A stretch of 64,000 bases of DNA from Flectonema sp. DT1601 (lineage: Eukaryota; Euglenozoa; Diplonemea; Diplonemida; Diplonemidae): assembly GCA_964019425.1 (NCBI GenBank), contig OZ025855.1, positions 1-64,000 of the forward strand. The letters are read 5' to 3'. Every line of letters begins with the position of its first letter. Position 1 is the stretch's first letter. Below the pieces are notes generated by a model that saw only the letters and a program-made list of their open reading frames with translations, searched no databases and was not told where the DNA came from. This document shows, piece by piece, positions 31,078 through 40,563 of this stretch. Position numbers and translations under genes: made by a program.

Positions 31078-31848
31078 CTAACAAATTGAACAAAAGCAAG
31101 ACGAACTCCAAACTGTTTGAAGCTGAGCTCCTGGATACGATTGATCAGAATCAACCCAAGCAGATAAAGGACAGGCACCATCAACAGGAGTTCGTAAGGG
31201 AATTCTACTTTGGTGATGCAAATAAACATTTCCGATGTGCCATCCGTCTGGTCCCGCGTTGGGTATGGTAACGGATAAAAACTGATCATAGCCAACGTTA
31301 GTGATTGGGAACATCAAGCAGCCACCATTGTAAATTGGGTTTGGAAATTGAAAAATCTGCGTTGGGCTCCCTGAAAAGTTAATTAAAATATCATAAGTGT
31401 GGACAGAATTTGCATCAGTGTGACTACTGGTACAAATATCGATATGCCAATCACACTCTCTGTCCCAGCGTTGGTATGGTGCAGATCCAACAGCAGAACT
31501 GTCGCCATCAACCCACTTGTCGGTAGAGCAAGAACTGCTAACCACGTATGCCTTATAAGTATTCCCAGCTCCCTCCTGTACTTCTACAGATTGAATATAC
31601 CATCCGTCAGTCCCTCCGATCGGAGCTGAAATAGTCAACGAAGGCAGTGAATTAATTCCACTGAACACTTTCGTAATTGACTGACCCAGTGGTGCCGGAT
31701 TCAACGCCTGCATTTGTCCTCCGGCACTCAATGTAAATATGTCTCCTGATGATCCCCATGTCCCAGCACCAGTCGTAATTCTAATTGATACCTGAGCGCA
31801 GGATATTTGCACCAATAAGGCAGAGACTAATACGAACATTAAATTCAT
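31078..31848 (-). CDS. Secreted PLAT/LH2-like protein
   Basis: 256 residues. A signal peptide (MNLMFVLVSALLVQISCAQ) is followed by two related beta-sandwich halves: ITTGAGTWGSSGDIFTL then DGWYIQSVEV and CSTDKWVDGDSS in the first; a DGWHIGNVYL and CPLSAWVDSDQS pair in the second. That alternation of an xxGxxGSxG strand, DGW(Y/H)I and a W(V)D loop is typical of PLAT-like domains that bind lipids or other proteins. No transmembrane segment, so it is probably released or vesicular. The ATG follows ACTTTCTAAACCAG by 4 nt. The C-terminus is short and cysteine-rich (SSSCFCSIC). Confidence 0.6.
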   Translation of the reverse strand: MNLMFVLVSALLVQISCAQVSIRITTGAGTWGSSGDIFTLSAGGQMQALNPAPLGQSITKVFSGINSLPSLTISAPIGGTDGWYIQSVEVQEGAGNTYKAYVVSSSCSTDKWVDGDSSAVGSAPYQRWDRECDWHIDICTSSHTDANSVHTYDILINFSGSPTQIFQFPNPIYNGGCLMFPITNVGYDQFLSVTIPNAGPDGWHIGNVYLHHQSRIPLRTPVDGACPLSAWVDSDQSYPGAQLQTVWSSSCFCSIC

Positions 31849-32024
31849 TGTGCTGGTTTAGAAAGTAAAGATATCTCTGCTTATGTTGTAAATGTCAAAG
31901 AAAAATAATAAACCCCACGACAGACGTTCGTTAATGAAAGCAAAGATGTTATCGGTGTAGGAGTCGGAGCTTTCGAACAATAAAAATAAAAATAAAGTTC
32001 CGCAAAAAAATAAATAGTCATTTA

Positions 32025-32969
32025 TTAGCCAATCTCCAGAGTGCAAACAACAAATATTTTGTCGTTAATCGGGAGTTTCGGTGCTTCACCTTTCCACATT
32101 CTACCAGTTTCGAAGCCTTCTTTAAATCCAAGAGAGTCAACAAGTTCTTTCGATGAAGTATTGCAGAGGGGAACATCCATAAAGACTGGCGACTCTACAG
32201 AAACTGTCTCTCCGAGGAGCGAAATCAGCTTTACGACGAGGTGTTTTGATAGCGATGGCGTGTCTGCGTACAGGGGACCCAAACGGTAGCCCGTCACGGC
32301 CTTATGCACAACACTGAACCCGACACATTTCCCCGTAGACTTTGATACTGCCATCACGTTCTGCGCCGTCTCATCAGTCGCCCATCTTTGCATCCAACCC
32401 TCAGAACGCGGCTGAAAACTCTCGTACTCTGATGCAAGTTTTGCATCAAACCCATTCACACGTATTTCGATGTCAGATACCTCGTACGTTGGAGGAGGCT
32501 TCAACTGTTCCTCGCACCTATATCTAATGTTTGTCCAACTTAATTTAAATCCCAATGAAGAATAGTGTTCCAGCTGCTGGACAACACCATCCAATCCGAG
32601 GACGTGACCAGATGCCCGAGACCATGAATGCATCCAGGTTTTAAAACCAAAACCTCTTCCTCTATGATCTGGTGACACGATGTAGTAACCCACAAACCCG
32701 AATTTATCATTATTCGATTCCGGTAATACGCAACTTATGCAAGAAACAACTTCTCCATTGTATTCACCAACAAAGAATCCCTTTGGGTCAGCAGCATAAA
32801 GAAGCTTTGCATCATTCAACCTTGGGTTCCACTGCTCATTCTTTGCCCACTGCCAGTGATACTTTTCAACTTCCTCAACTCCCTTTACTTCGCGAACTAT
32901 GAACTCTCCTTCTTCCCACTTTGGTTTTGTGCGAGGCACAATTTGTTCGTGGTGGTCATTGCCCGACAT
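32025..32969 (-). CDS. GNAT-family N-acetyltransferase (YitH/HolE-like)
   Basis: 314 residues in two halves. The N-terminal half is a GNAT fold: GFFVGEYNGEVVSCIS, then motif A with VSPDHRGRGFG (about residue 103), which binds the acetyl-CoA pyrophosphate, then GLDGVVQQLEHYSSLGF. The C-terminal half (from about 165) repeats a degenerate GNAT fold ending SLGFKEGFETGRMW. This two-lobed layout resembles the YitH/HolE type. The substrate is unknown. Cytosolic, no signal. The ATG is preceded by pyrimidine-rich sequence and AG within 10 nt. Confidence 0.75.
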   Translation of the reverse strand: MSGNDHHEQIVPRTKPKWEEGEFIVREVKGVEEVEKYHWQWAKNEQWNPRLNDAKLLYAADPKGFFVGEYNGEVVSCISCVLPESNNDKFGFVGYYIVSPDHRGRGFGFKTWMHSWSRASGHVLGLDGVVQQLEHYSSLGFKLSWTNIRYRCEEQLKPPPTYEVSDIEIRVNGFDAKLASEYESFQPRSEGWMQRWATDETAQNVMAVSKSTGKCVGFSVVHKAVTGYRLGPLYADTPSLSKHLVVKLISLLGETVSVESPVFMDVPLCNTSSKELVDSLGFKEGFETGRMWKGEAPKLPINDKIFVVCTLEIG

Positions 32970-33137
32970 GTTGATTCTCTTTATGAAATAAGAAAATTAT
33001 TGCTTTCAGAACAACCAGACTTATTATTGTAAACAGCAACAAGAAATATTTAGGAGTCCAATACTAAATCTTTTATCAATTCAGTTCAGTGATGACACGG
33101 AAGTATCCATCACAAGATTGCTAAAGCAAGGATGCGA

Positions 33138-34295
33138 TTATAATAAGAAAGCAAAAAGTGTTGCAACAACTGAACTGTAAGTGACTACAGAAGAAGGTGC
33201 AGAAGATGGGATGTTAGTGGGGTTGCCTTCTACTCTATCATTTCCATCATCATTGTCAGAGTTCGGTTTTAAGAACTTTCGAACATCCTTCGCAAACGCT
33301 CCAGATGTCTGCCAAGTGAGACAGCGACAGCTGCCTCCCATTGGAGCAACTGCTGCTGCCGCAATCTGTCTGATATCCTTCGTAGTGTGCTGAGAGAGGA
33401 TCGCCAGGAATTCTCTGTCAGTAGCCGTATTTCCGAATGTCGGTACGTAAAGATAATTCCTTGTCATTACCGTGTTGATATTAATCCCTAAAGCTGAAGA
33501 GAATTTCTTGTCAAATTCAGTTCCTTCCGTGTAGTTTGAAGGAACCTCAACAATTGTAACTCCAGGAAAACTATTTGTTAACTCATCCAGAACAACATTG
33601 CGAAAACCAGGAGTTGCAGTCATGTTGTTGACAAAAAGTGTGTTCTCGTCAACCCACATTAGCATACCATCGGCATGTCCTAAGTTAGGATCGTCGTAGG
33701 GGATAATCGCAACTTCTGATATCATTGGAATGAGTTCCTTTATTTGTTGTTTGACTGCGTCACGATCAGTAGTGACGCTGTCTTCGAGAATCTTCTCAGA
33801 CACAATAACTCTGTTCACATGATTATCAACAAAGTTACCGCCATCTAATACTAAATCAGTTCGCTTCAGTTCCCAAAGTCCTTCAGCTGACTGAAGGCCG
33901 CTAAGAACTTTTTCATTAAAAACTGATTGAACGTAGATCGCAGCGCTTTCATCACCTGCCTGGGCTGCCGGAGCGTATTTAAATTGAACTGGACTAGTTG
34001 GGTTAACTGTTGTAAAATCTCTCATCCAGATGTCAGCCTGAATTTTATTTTTAACTAAAACATCATTTCCAAGTTCCGCTTCGTACAACGAGTGCGAGTC
34101 AGAGTCTGTTAAAATTAATACTTCGTCTTGTCCTTCAATGATAGCCTTCGCAAATCCGATATGGAAATTGATAATATCTTCGTAGACTGATGAGTAGTAA
34201 CCTTCCTTCTCTGGGGCAGACATTATAATTAATGAATTCTCCATCGGGCTGTCGGAAGCGAGCATGAGGCAAATAATAGAAGTGACCAAAAGCAT
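33138..34295 (-). CDS. Secreted GPI-anchored peptidyl-arginine/agmatine deiminase-like protein
   Basis: 385 residues. A short signal peptide (MLLVTSIICLMLAS) starts it and a hydrophobic tail (SSVVATLFAFLL) after a Ser/Pro/Asn stretch ends it, as in GPI-anchored proteins. The core has the guanidino-group-modifying enzyme layout: IWMRDF (about residue 90), LDGGNF (about 150), HADGMLMW giving H-x-D (about 206) and MGGSCRCLTWQ (about 321), with the catalytic cysteine. The family hydrolyses arginine or agmatine guanidinium groups to ureido groups plus ammonia. Cell-surface location suggests arginine use from outside or protein citrullination. The ATG follows TTTTCGTCACCAG by 11 nt. Confidence 0.8.
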   Translation of the reverse strand: MLLVTSIICLMLASDSPMENSLIIMSAPEKEGYYSSVYEDIINFHIGFAKAIIEGQDEVLILTDSDSHSLYEAELGNDVLVKNKIQADIWMRDFTTVNPTSPVQFKYAPAAQAGDESAAIYVQSVFNEKVLSGLQSAEGLWELKRTDLVLDGGNFVDNHVNRVIVSEKILEDSVTTDRDAVKQQIKELIPMISEVAIIPYDDPNLGHADGMLMWVDENTLFVNNMTATPGFRNVVLDELTNSFPGVTIVEVPSNYTEGTEFDKKFSSALGININTVMTRNYLYVPTFGNTATDREFLAILSQHTTKDIRQIAAAAVAPMGGSCRCLTWQTSGAFAKDVRKFLKPNSDNDDGNDRVEGNPTNIPSSAPSSVVTYSSVVATLFAFLL

Positions 34296-34572
34296 TTCAA
34301 GTGAGCCTGGTGACGAAAAATAAAATTCGGCGTCAGCAAATTTGAATACCAGAAAAAAAAAGTAACTTTCATCATAAATCTGACAAAGGTAGTGAGAGTC
34401 ATTATTGAGACTCTCACTAATTCAAATTCTAATATAAAATAAAATAAATGTTCCTTCATTTAGACTAAAGGGATGACACACTTCAGTACGTGTAACTTTC
34501 CTAAATATGTATCATCATGAGATCAACTCCGACCCAGTAATCTACTATCAGGTACAGGTGACTACAGCAATG

Positions 34573-36078
34573 TTAGGGAAACAGACGATGTAGCCACGAA
34601 ATGAGGTGGTTTTGGCATTCTTTTATCTTCTCTGTTGTTGTACTCATAAAGACATCATGCTCTGCGTTCTCTATTTCAACCTCCGTCCTCTTCGGACCCA
34701 AACAGTCGGCAGTTGCTAGAACCTCATCGCTACTCACCCAGGTATCTGATTTAGAAGAAATTACAAAAATTGGAATCTGAAGGGGCTGCTGCTTTTTTTC
34801 AATTAATTCGTTCTGTGCAGTGGTAACAGCCATCGCCCACTCTGTTGTAGTATTCAGACAAGCGATGGATCTGAGAACTCCAGGTGGGTAATAAAACTGA
34901 GACCACGTCTTCAGAGAATATGGTGACACTCCTTCGCCTTTCCTGACGTAACGACCGTCCTCACCCACGACGAGTTTTGAGTAAATAGACATTAGAATCT
35001 CTGAACTCATTAGTAGCTCTGCGTACGGTGCAAGATTCCAATTGAAAAAAGGACCATTCAAGGCTAACCCACTGAAGAAATCAGCGTGTTTGCCATGTCT
35101 AAGGTACGTTGTGCATGTTAACGCTCCAGTGCTATTGCCATAAAGTACAGTCGATTCGTAAGTTTTAGTCTTTTTTGAAGATTCGATAAGAAGATCAATT
35201 TCCTCGCAGTAGTCCTTAAAGTTCCCCGTCGTGTGCGCATCCAAATGATTCCAATCATCTGGAGCATGTCTTTTAGATCTTCCCATTCTTCTGCAATCAA
35301 GAGAATAGAAATCCCATCCTTCCTTTAGTAATAAATCAACGCAGTGAATATGATGAAAAGAAGCATTTAATCCAGGTAACCAAAAAAAAGCTTTTTTATT
35401 TTCCGCTTTTGTTTTCCGAAGTAATACAGCCTTCGCACCCCCCGTAGTGTCGCCATTCTTCAAAGTCACTACTTCCTCAGTTATATTACTGCCCTCGTAG
35501 TCAGATCGTGTGACGATCATTTCTTCACAGGTTTCTGTAAATACACTAAATGAGATGAAGTGTTCAGAGGTGCTATTTTTACCATCGCAAGGTGCTTTGA
35601 ATTGCTTCCATTGTCGAGTTGGAATACAAGTTTTGAATACATCAACTGAGTAACTCTTTACAAGAATATCATCACTTCCAAGAGTGTCTTTATCATGTGC
35701 CGTCAACGTCAAGGTAATGTCTGTCTGTGGAGACTTTGACCCTTCAGGTCTGAAAACTAAGAACAAGTACTCTTCGTTCCACTGAGGCTCAAGAGTATTC
35801 TTCTTCTCAGAAAATGTGTGGCTGTGTAGTGCGGTCAGGTCACTTTGATCATTTATAGTTTCACATCCAAATATAACTTTCGGGTATGTTTGTCCTTTTA
35901 ACTCCATTTTTACTACCGAATCACAACCTCTGTTCAGATCAACTTTTGGTACTTTCCCATTCTCCAGTCGGACCAGTACTTTATCAAATCTAAACTTCTC
36001 ATCGACGGGTTCAAATATCGTAGAGCGACCAGTCTTTCGTTTTGGAATCTTCTTTTCCTTCGTCTGCCCGCATCCCAT
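34573..36078 (-). CDS. Lipid-anchored C2 domain plus alpha/beta-hydrolase
   Basis: 501 residues. MGCGQTKEKK at the start is a dual-acylation signal (Gly2 myristate, Cys3 palmitate) with a basic patch. A C2-type beta-sandwich follows (about residues 25-165; LEPQWNEEYLFLVF and HDKDTLGSDDILVKS). From about 200 an alpha/beta-hydrolase: LPGLNASFHH as the oxyanion region, LYGNSTGALTC with the Ser nucleophile in GxSxG (about 310), KSDTWVSSDE with the acid and AEHDVFMS with the histidine. It is probably a membrane-bound lipase or esterase recruited by Ca2+ or phospholipid. The substrate is unknown. One uninterrupted exon. Confidence 0.75.
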   Translation of the reverse strand: MGCGQTKEKKIPKRKTGRSTIFEPVDEKFRFDKVLVRLENGKVPKVDLNRGCDSVVKMELKGQTYPKVIFGCETINDQSDLTALHSHTFSEKKNTLEPQWNEEYLFLVFRPEGSKSPQTDITLTLTAHDKDTLGSDDILVKSYSVDVFKTCIPTRQWKQFKAPCDGKNSTSEHFISFSVFTETCEEMIVTRSDYEGSNITEEVVTLKNGDTTGGAKAVLLRKTKAENKKAFFWLPGLNASFHHIHCVDLLLKEGWDFYSLDCRRMGRSKRHAPDDWNHLDAHTTGNFKDYCEEIDLLIESSKKTKTYESTVLYGNSTGALTCTTYLRHGKHADFFSGLALNGPFFNWNLAPYAELLMSSEILMSIYSKLVVGEDGRYVRKGEGVSPYSLKTWSQFYYPPGVLRSIACLNTTTEWAMAVTTAQNELIEKKQQPLQIPIFVISSKSDTWVSSDEVLATADCLGPKRTEVEIENAEHDVFMSTTTEKIKECQNHLISWLHRLFP

Positions 36079-39000
36079 TTATGTAACTTTTCCTATTCTA
36101 AACTACAACAAGTTAGCTTGTTAGCTTACACTACCTGCAAAGTTAAAAAATAAAAATACCAGCCAACCGCAAGCAAGTCAATCTGACTCATGTTCACCTG
36201 CTAAATATGAAATTATCAAACAAACGTCCGCCTGCATTAATGGAAGGCTCTACTCGTCAACTAATTATCGGACGAGATGCAAAAAAAAAAAAAACAGAAT
36301 AATAATAAAAGAAAATAAGGAAAGGCGTGCGTAGCAAAGAAATAGAGTGAAAACTAAGGCCGTTAAAAAAAAAAAAAAGAAAACGGCAAAAAGAAATGAA
36401 CTTGTAGCAGTTGATATAACTGAAGAACAACTAGAACGTTAAGTACATTAATAGTTTAAAAGGTACGGTTTGAGTAAACAGCATTCAAAACGTTGATTGA
36501 GTTTTTGTATTGTCTACTGAGAATATGTTTCGTCGAAATAAGAATGCAAACCCTCAAAAGGAATTCAGACAAACTTATTAAAGAAATAGAAATAACTAAA
36601 CAACACAAAAGGTATTTAGATTGCAGACTTGCTGCGAGGTGTCTTCTATTTTATTGTGAAAGAATGCATCATTTCGAATCACCCACCCCATGATGAGGCA
36701 TATTACTACTAAGGAAACTAAACAAAATAACGAGAGCAATCACCCATTGACGGGTTCGTGTTAGATAGATAGCTAAGGAAGTCCAATACATTGCGTACTG
36801 TGCATCTCTGATAAAGCAAACTAAAGAGCATCGGGTTAACTCTCTAGAGCTACGAGGACAACTGCAACGTAATTAGACCCAATCTTATTAGGATTGTTTT
36901 ATTATAGAAGACTCTAAGAAGTTGTTTGCTGAGATAAATTGTGATACCAAAGCAAGTAAGTGTCAGTTCAGAACACTAGCGGACTATCGATTGTTCTACT
37001 TGTGAAAGCAAAGTACATTAGAATAATGTTTCAGTCATTCAGCTCTCTACGTGTGTTTTTCAAAGATTTTTAAGCTGAGATTGATAGATAGATAAGGCGG
37101 TCCATGACACTGCATACTGTGCATCGCTGATACAGCAAACTAAGGAGCGGGTTAACTCCAATAGAGCTATGAGGCAACAGCAACGACTCAAGTTTGTTAC
37201 GATTGTTATGGTAGCTTAGGACAATGATTTCGTAAAATCAGACAGAAATAAAGTAAAGTCAGACTTCACTTTAGAAAAGATGATTATCAGTATCAACAGT
37301 ACTAATAGAGTTCTACATTAAATTATTAATTTAAGGTAATCGTAATGTAGTAAATATTACAGATTAAAGTTTAAAGAAGAAGAACCTAATCACGACAGTA
37401 CACAATGTGGTGCGTCAATTGCCTACACACTGACGGTCTCCAAACGTCGAAAGAATCTAAGCAAATGACACACTAGTTAGTTGGAAATAAGAACAACTGC
37501 AACACACAGAAACCACCGGACACACGACAAAAGATTGTTGCCAGCATCCTTTCGGAGGAAATGCTAGATAACTTATACAGGAAGAGGTAAACATTTAGCT
37601 TGCAACCAATTATATAATTTCGAAAAAACATTTTCACAAAAATAACAACGACAACGACAACGACAAGGGAAAGAAATAGAAATCCAGTTTGCGTATCCAG
37701 TCAGAACACATTCTTGATTTCAATACTTGTTAAGCAACTTATGACAATGAACAACTCCAGTTAATACCAAACCACTCTATGTTTAAGATAGATAATGTTG
37801 ATCTTCATAATAAATACAACAAAAGGTTTAAAAAAACTAAATACTGGAGGTTGCAACGCAAGATCAAAATTGAAAGTACACAAGAAACAAAAAACGGCTT
37901 GTGCCTTACTACGCCTTACTACATTTACTGAACTAAGGGGTAAATAAGAATCCCTTGGAGGGAAGATACGATTCGAAGAGTTCCAAGAATCGAATAAAAA
38001 TAAATAAATAAAATAAACTAAAGTAAACTACACTTACTCTTAGTATGCTCCTAAATCACCAAGTTCTTGAAATCAGAGCCCACGTGGAAATAGTTAAGCA
38101 CCTCTCTCACCTATGCTACTGTAACAGTAACAATAGGGAAACGTAGCGCGGCATAGGGAGGAATACTCAGCTAAGCTGTACTTCGAAATCAGGTTGTCTG
38201 TTCGTCATAAAAGCCTGTGTCGGGATGTGAGACTCACTTGTCCAACAGCTCCTGATTGAAGAATACTAAAATAACAAAATTCAAAATAATATTTTAATTG
38301 TTTCGCAAAACAAACTGAAGCAAACCCAATTCAAGTTGCCTTCGTTAGTCGCGAACAATAACGGCAAAAAGAGTGAACAATAATAATGCAAGTCCCAACA
38401 GAGACTTTGGTTGCAGTTGCAGAGAATGGGAAAGAGGAATAACACGATCATAAGACACGTGCAAACCCTGGCCCCGAAATAACATTCGACACAAAATGAA
38501 ACGTGAACACCGCGTGAAGATCAACTCAACAAACAACAAAAAGTAAAATAAAATAAAAAATAAAAATGCAACAGTGTCACCTGAGAAGCCGAAATATCGT
38601 ACTTCTTTCGGGACAAGAAATCTTGAGAAAGAGAGAACTTCCTCTTCAGCGTTGCTAAGGCGTAGTTCAGTGATCCTGAATCCCGCTATGCGAGTCTTTT
38701 GTTATTTCTTCTTCATCATGAAACGGGAAAGGAAGAAACTGAACAAAGTACTCATCCACGTTTGAAACAGGAATTTATTTGCTAAAGTCATTATTTATAA
38801 CACAATCTCCTCGTAACCGAGAAGCGTTTGCTCAAGCAATCACATCACAAGATGTGTCTTTATCTGTGAATGTACTACCAGAGTTTATGGAATACGAGTA
38901 GTACTCATCACCAATAGCTCAGCGAGTGTTCTTCTACAACATCGCTATTGGGAGTCACGTTCGAGTTGAGAAAAAAGTTTTTTAAAAAATCTGAAAATTG

Positions 39001-40563
39001 AAGAGTCTTGTGTAGAAATAGGAAGACGAGGTGTTTGATTTCAATCCAATAAATGAATTATTATGCGACAGCAGGACTACCAGCAGGACTACCTGTCGGA
39101 GAGCTTACTCGCAATTTTGATTGTGGAAACCAGCTGACTTGATTAGTGCATCCAGAGGAGGAACAACTCAGAAGGATGTTGTTTGTTAATTCCATATCTC
39201 CTAAGCACTAAAGTTACTTCGGGAGAATCATCTTCAGTACCCTTCTCGCGCAACTCGTTGACATCTTGGTTGGTCACCATGGAGGGAACACGAATAGAGA
39301 AGAATGGAATACGTTGGATAAATACTAAATTATTAGCTGAGGGGGAACTTGAGGAAGCCCGCGGGAGAAGTCACAACCGACTGCAGACTTACAAAGTTAT
39401 GAATAAAAATAATTTTGCTTTTCTACGAATTCATTATTCCGAAATGAGATGTCGCTACTTGAAGTAGAAGACGACCTCGTGTGGAAATCTGAAATAGAAA
39501 AGAACTTTTCCGTTTGCGAGTGTCAGCATTTCACTCATAATAACAAAATAACGACAACAATGAAGATAGAAGGAAATGAAAAAAAAATAATAAAAGAAAA
39601 ATCGCAAAGAACGCGACAAAGCATCTTCGCTAGAGAATTAGATTTCCCGAACGAGAAGAATAAGGTCAGTAAACTGACTAAGTTGAAGAAATATCGAAGA
39701 GGAGAGAAATGATCCCGTAGTTAGTCTCAAAGCCAATACAACTAAAGTGAATCAAAAAGCTATTGCAGCTTTTTTATGGACAAATATTGTAGTCGGTTGA
39801 GCTAACTGTAGAACGGTTGACGTAATGGGGCCTGAGGTAGGAGACAGACGTATCGTCGACAACCAAATAAAAGCACCTCATCCGGTCTTCCGAGCAGAGC
39901 ACGGACACGCAGAACAAAGTACGAATTAAAAGATAAAAAGAGAAATAAAGATGGTAACAATGCATACAACACGTTGATGATAGTTTGTTGATGTTTTATC
40001 ACCACAACAAATATCATTAATTACTTGTTAGTAGGGAAGTATCTTTTTAATAAGAACTCCTCACAAGGTTCTCACAATAACATGGCTTTTTGGCGTATGC
40101 AGTTCACGTGGACGGCTCGGCACACTCAAATAAAATATCATCTTGAGTACTGAGACGACTTCTTAGTACTCAACTTAGTAGGGCAGACTACACGTCCGAC
40201 TACAACACCAGCCTACCACCAGCAGCCTACCACCAGGTGACTAATTAGGGAACTTCGAGTCCCTATTAAGAGGAAAGAGATCGTCCTAAACAAATTAAAG
40301 ATACCTAATTCAATTAAATAGTTCTAAAGTAGTAGTCATTAACGAGTGGGATACAGAAAGTTCATCCCTCCTTAGTTGGTTGTTGTTGTTTTGTATGATA
40401 CAGAATACAGACACGATTGCGGGGGTCGTTTCTTCATCAGAAACATTGCAGACAGAATGAAACAAAACGGTTCGTATTAAACAGGTCAACCGAGCGATGG
40501 ACGCCCGAGGAACGGAGTCGACATTAAAAGTGATCCAAAACACAAATATTTTATATCCTCCTC
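36079..40563. other. 4.5 kb gene-free stretch
   Basis: The longest gap in the window. No open frame here is convincing on either strand. It includes A-rich runs (36280-36380), a diverged 100-bp duplication (36762-36865 and 37083-37190) and generally AT-rich DNA of no recognisable family. With all neighbours pointing the same way, it is not a strand-switch region. Confidence 0.55.
36762..37190. repeat. Diverged direct repeat pair of about 100 bp
   Basis: The two copies (36762-36865 and 37083-37190) share TAGATAGATAG, GG(A/C)(A/G)GTCCA, TGC(G/A)TACTGTGCATC, a GATA, AGCAAACTAA(A/G)GAGC and GGGTTAACTC followed by TAGAGCTA in the same order. They probably belong to a small dispersed repeat family. 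Confidence 0.65.

Noticed and set aside
36079-40563. Strand-switch region or centromere-like domain
   Set aside because: Genes on both sides have the same orientation and no long tandem array is present.
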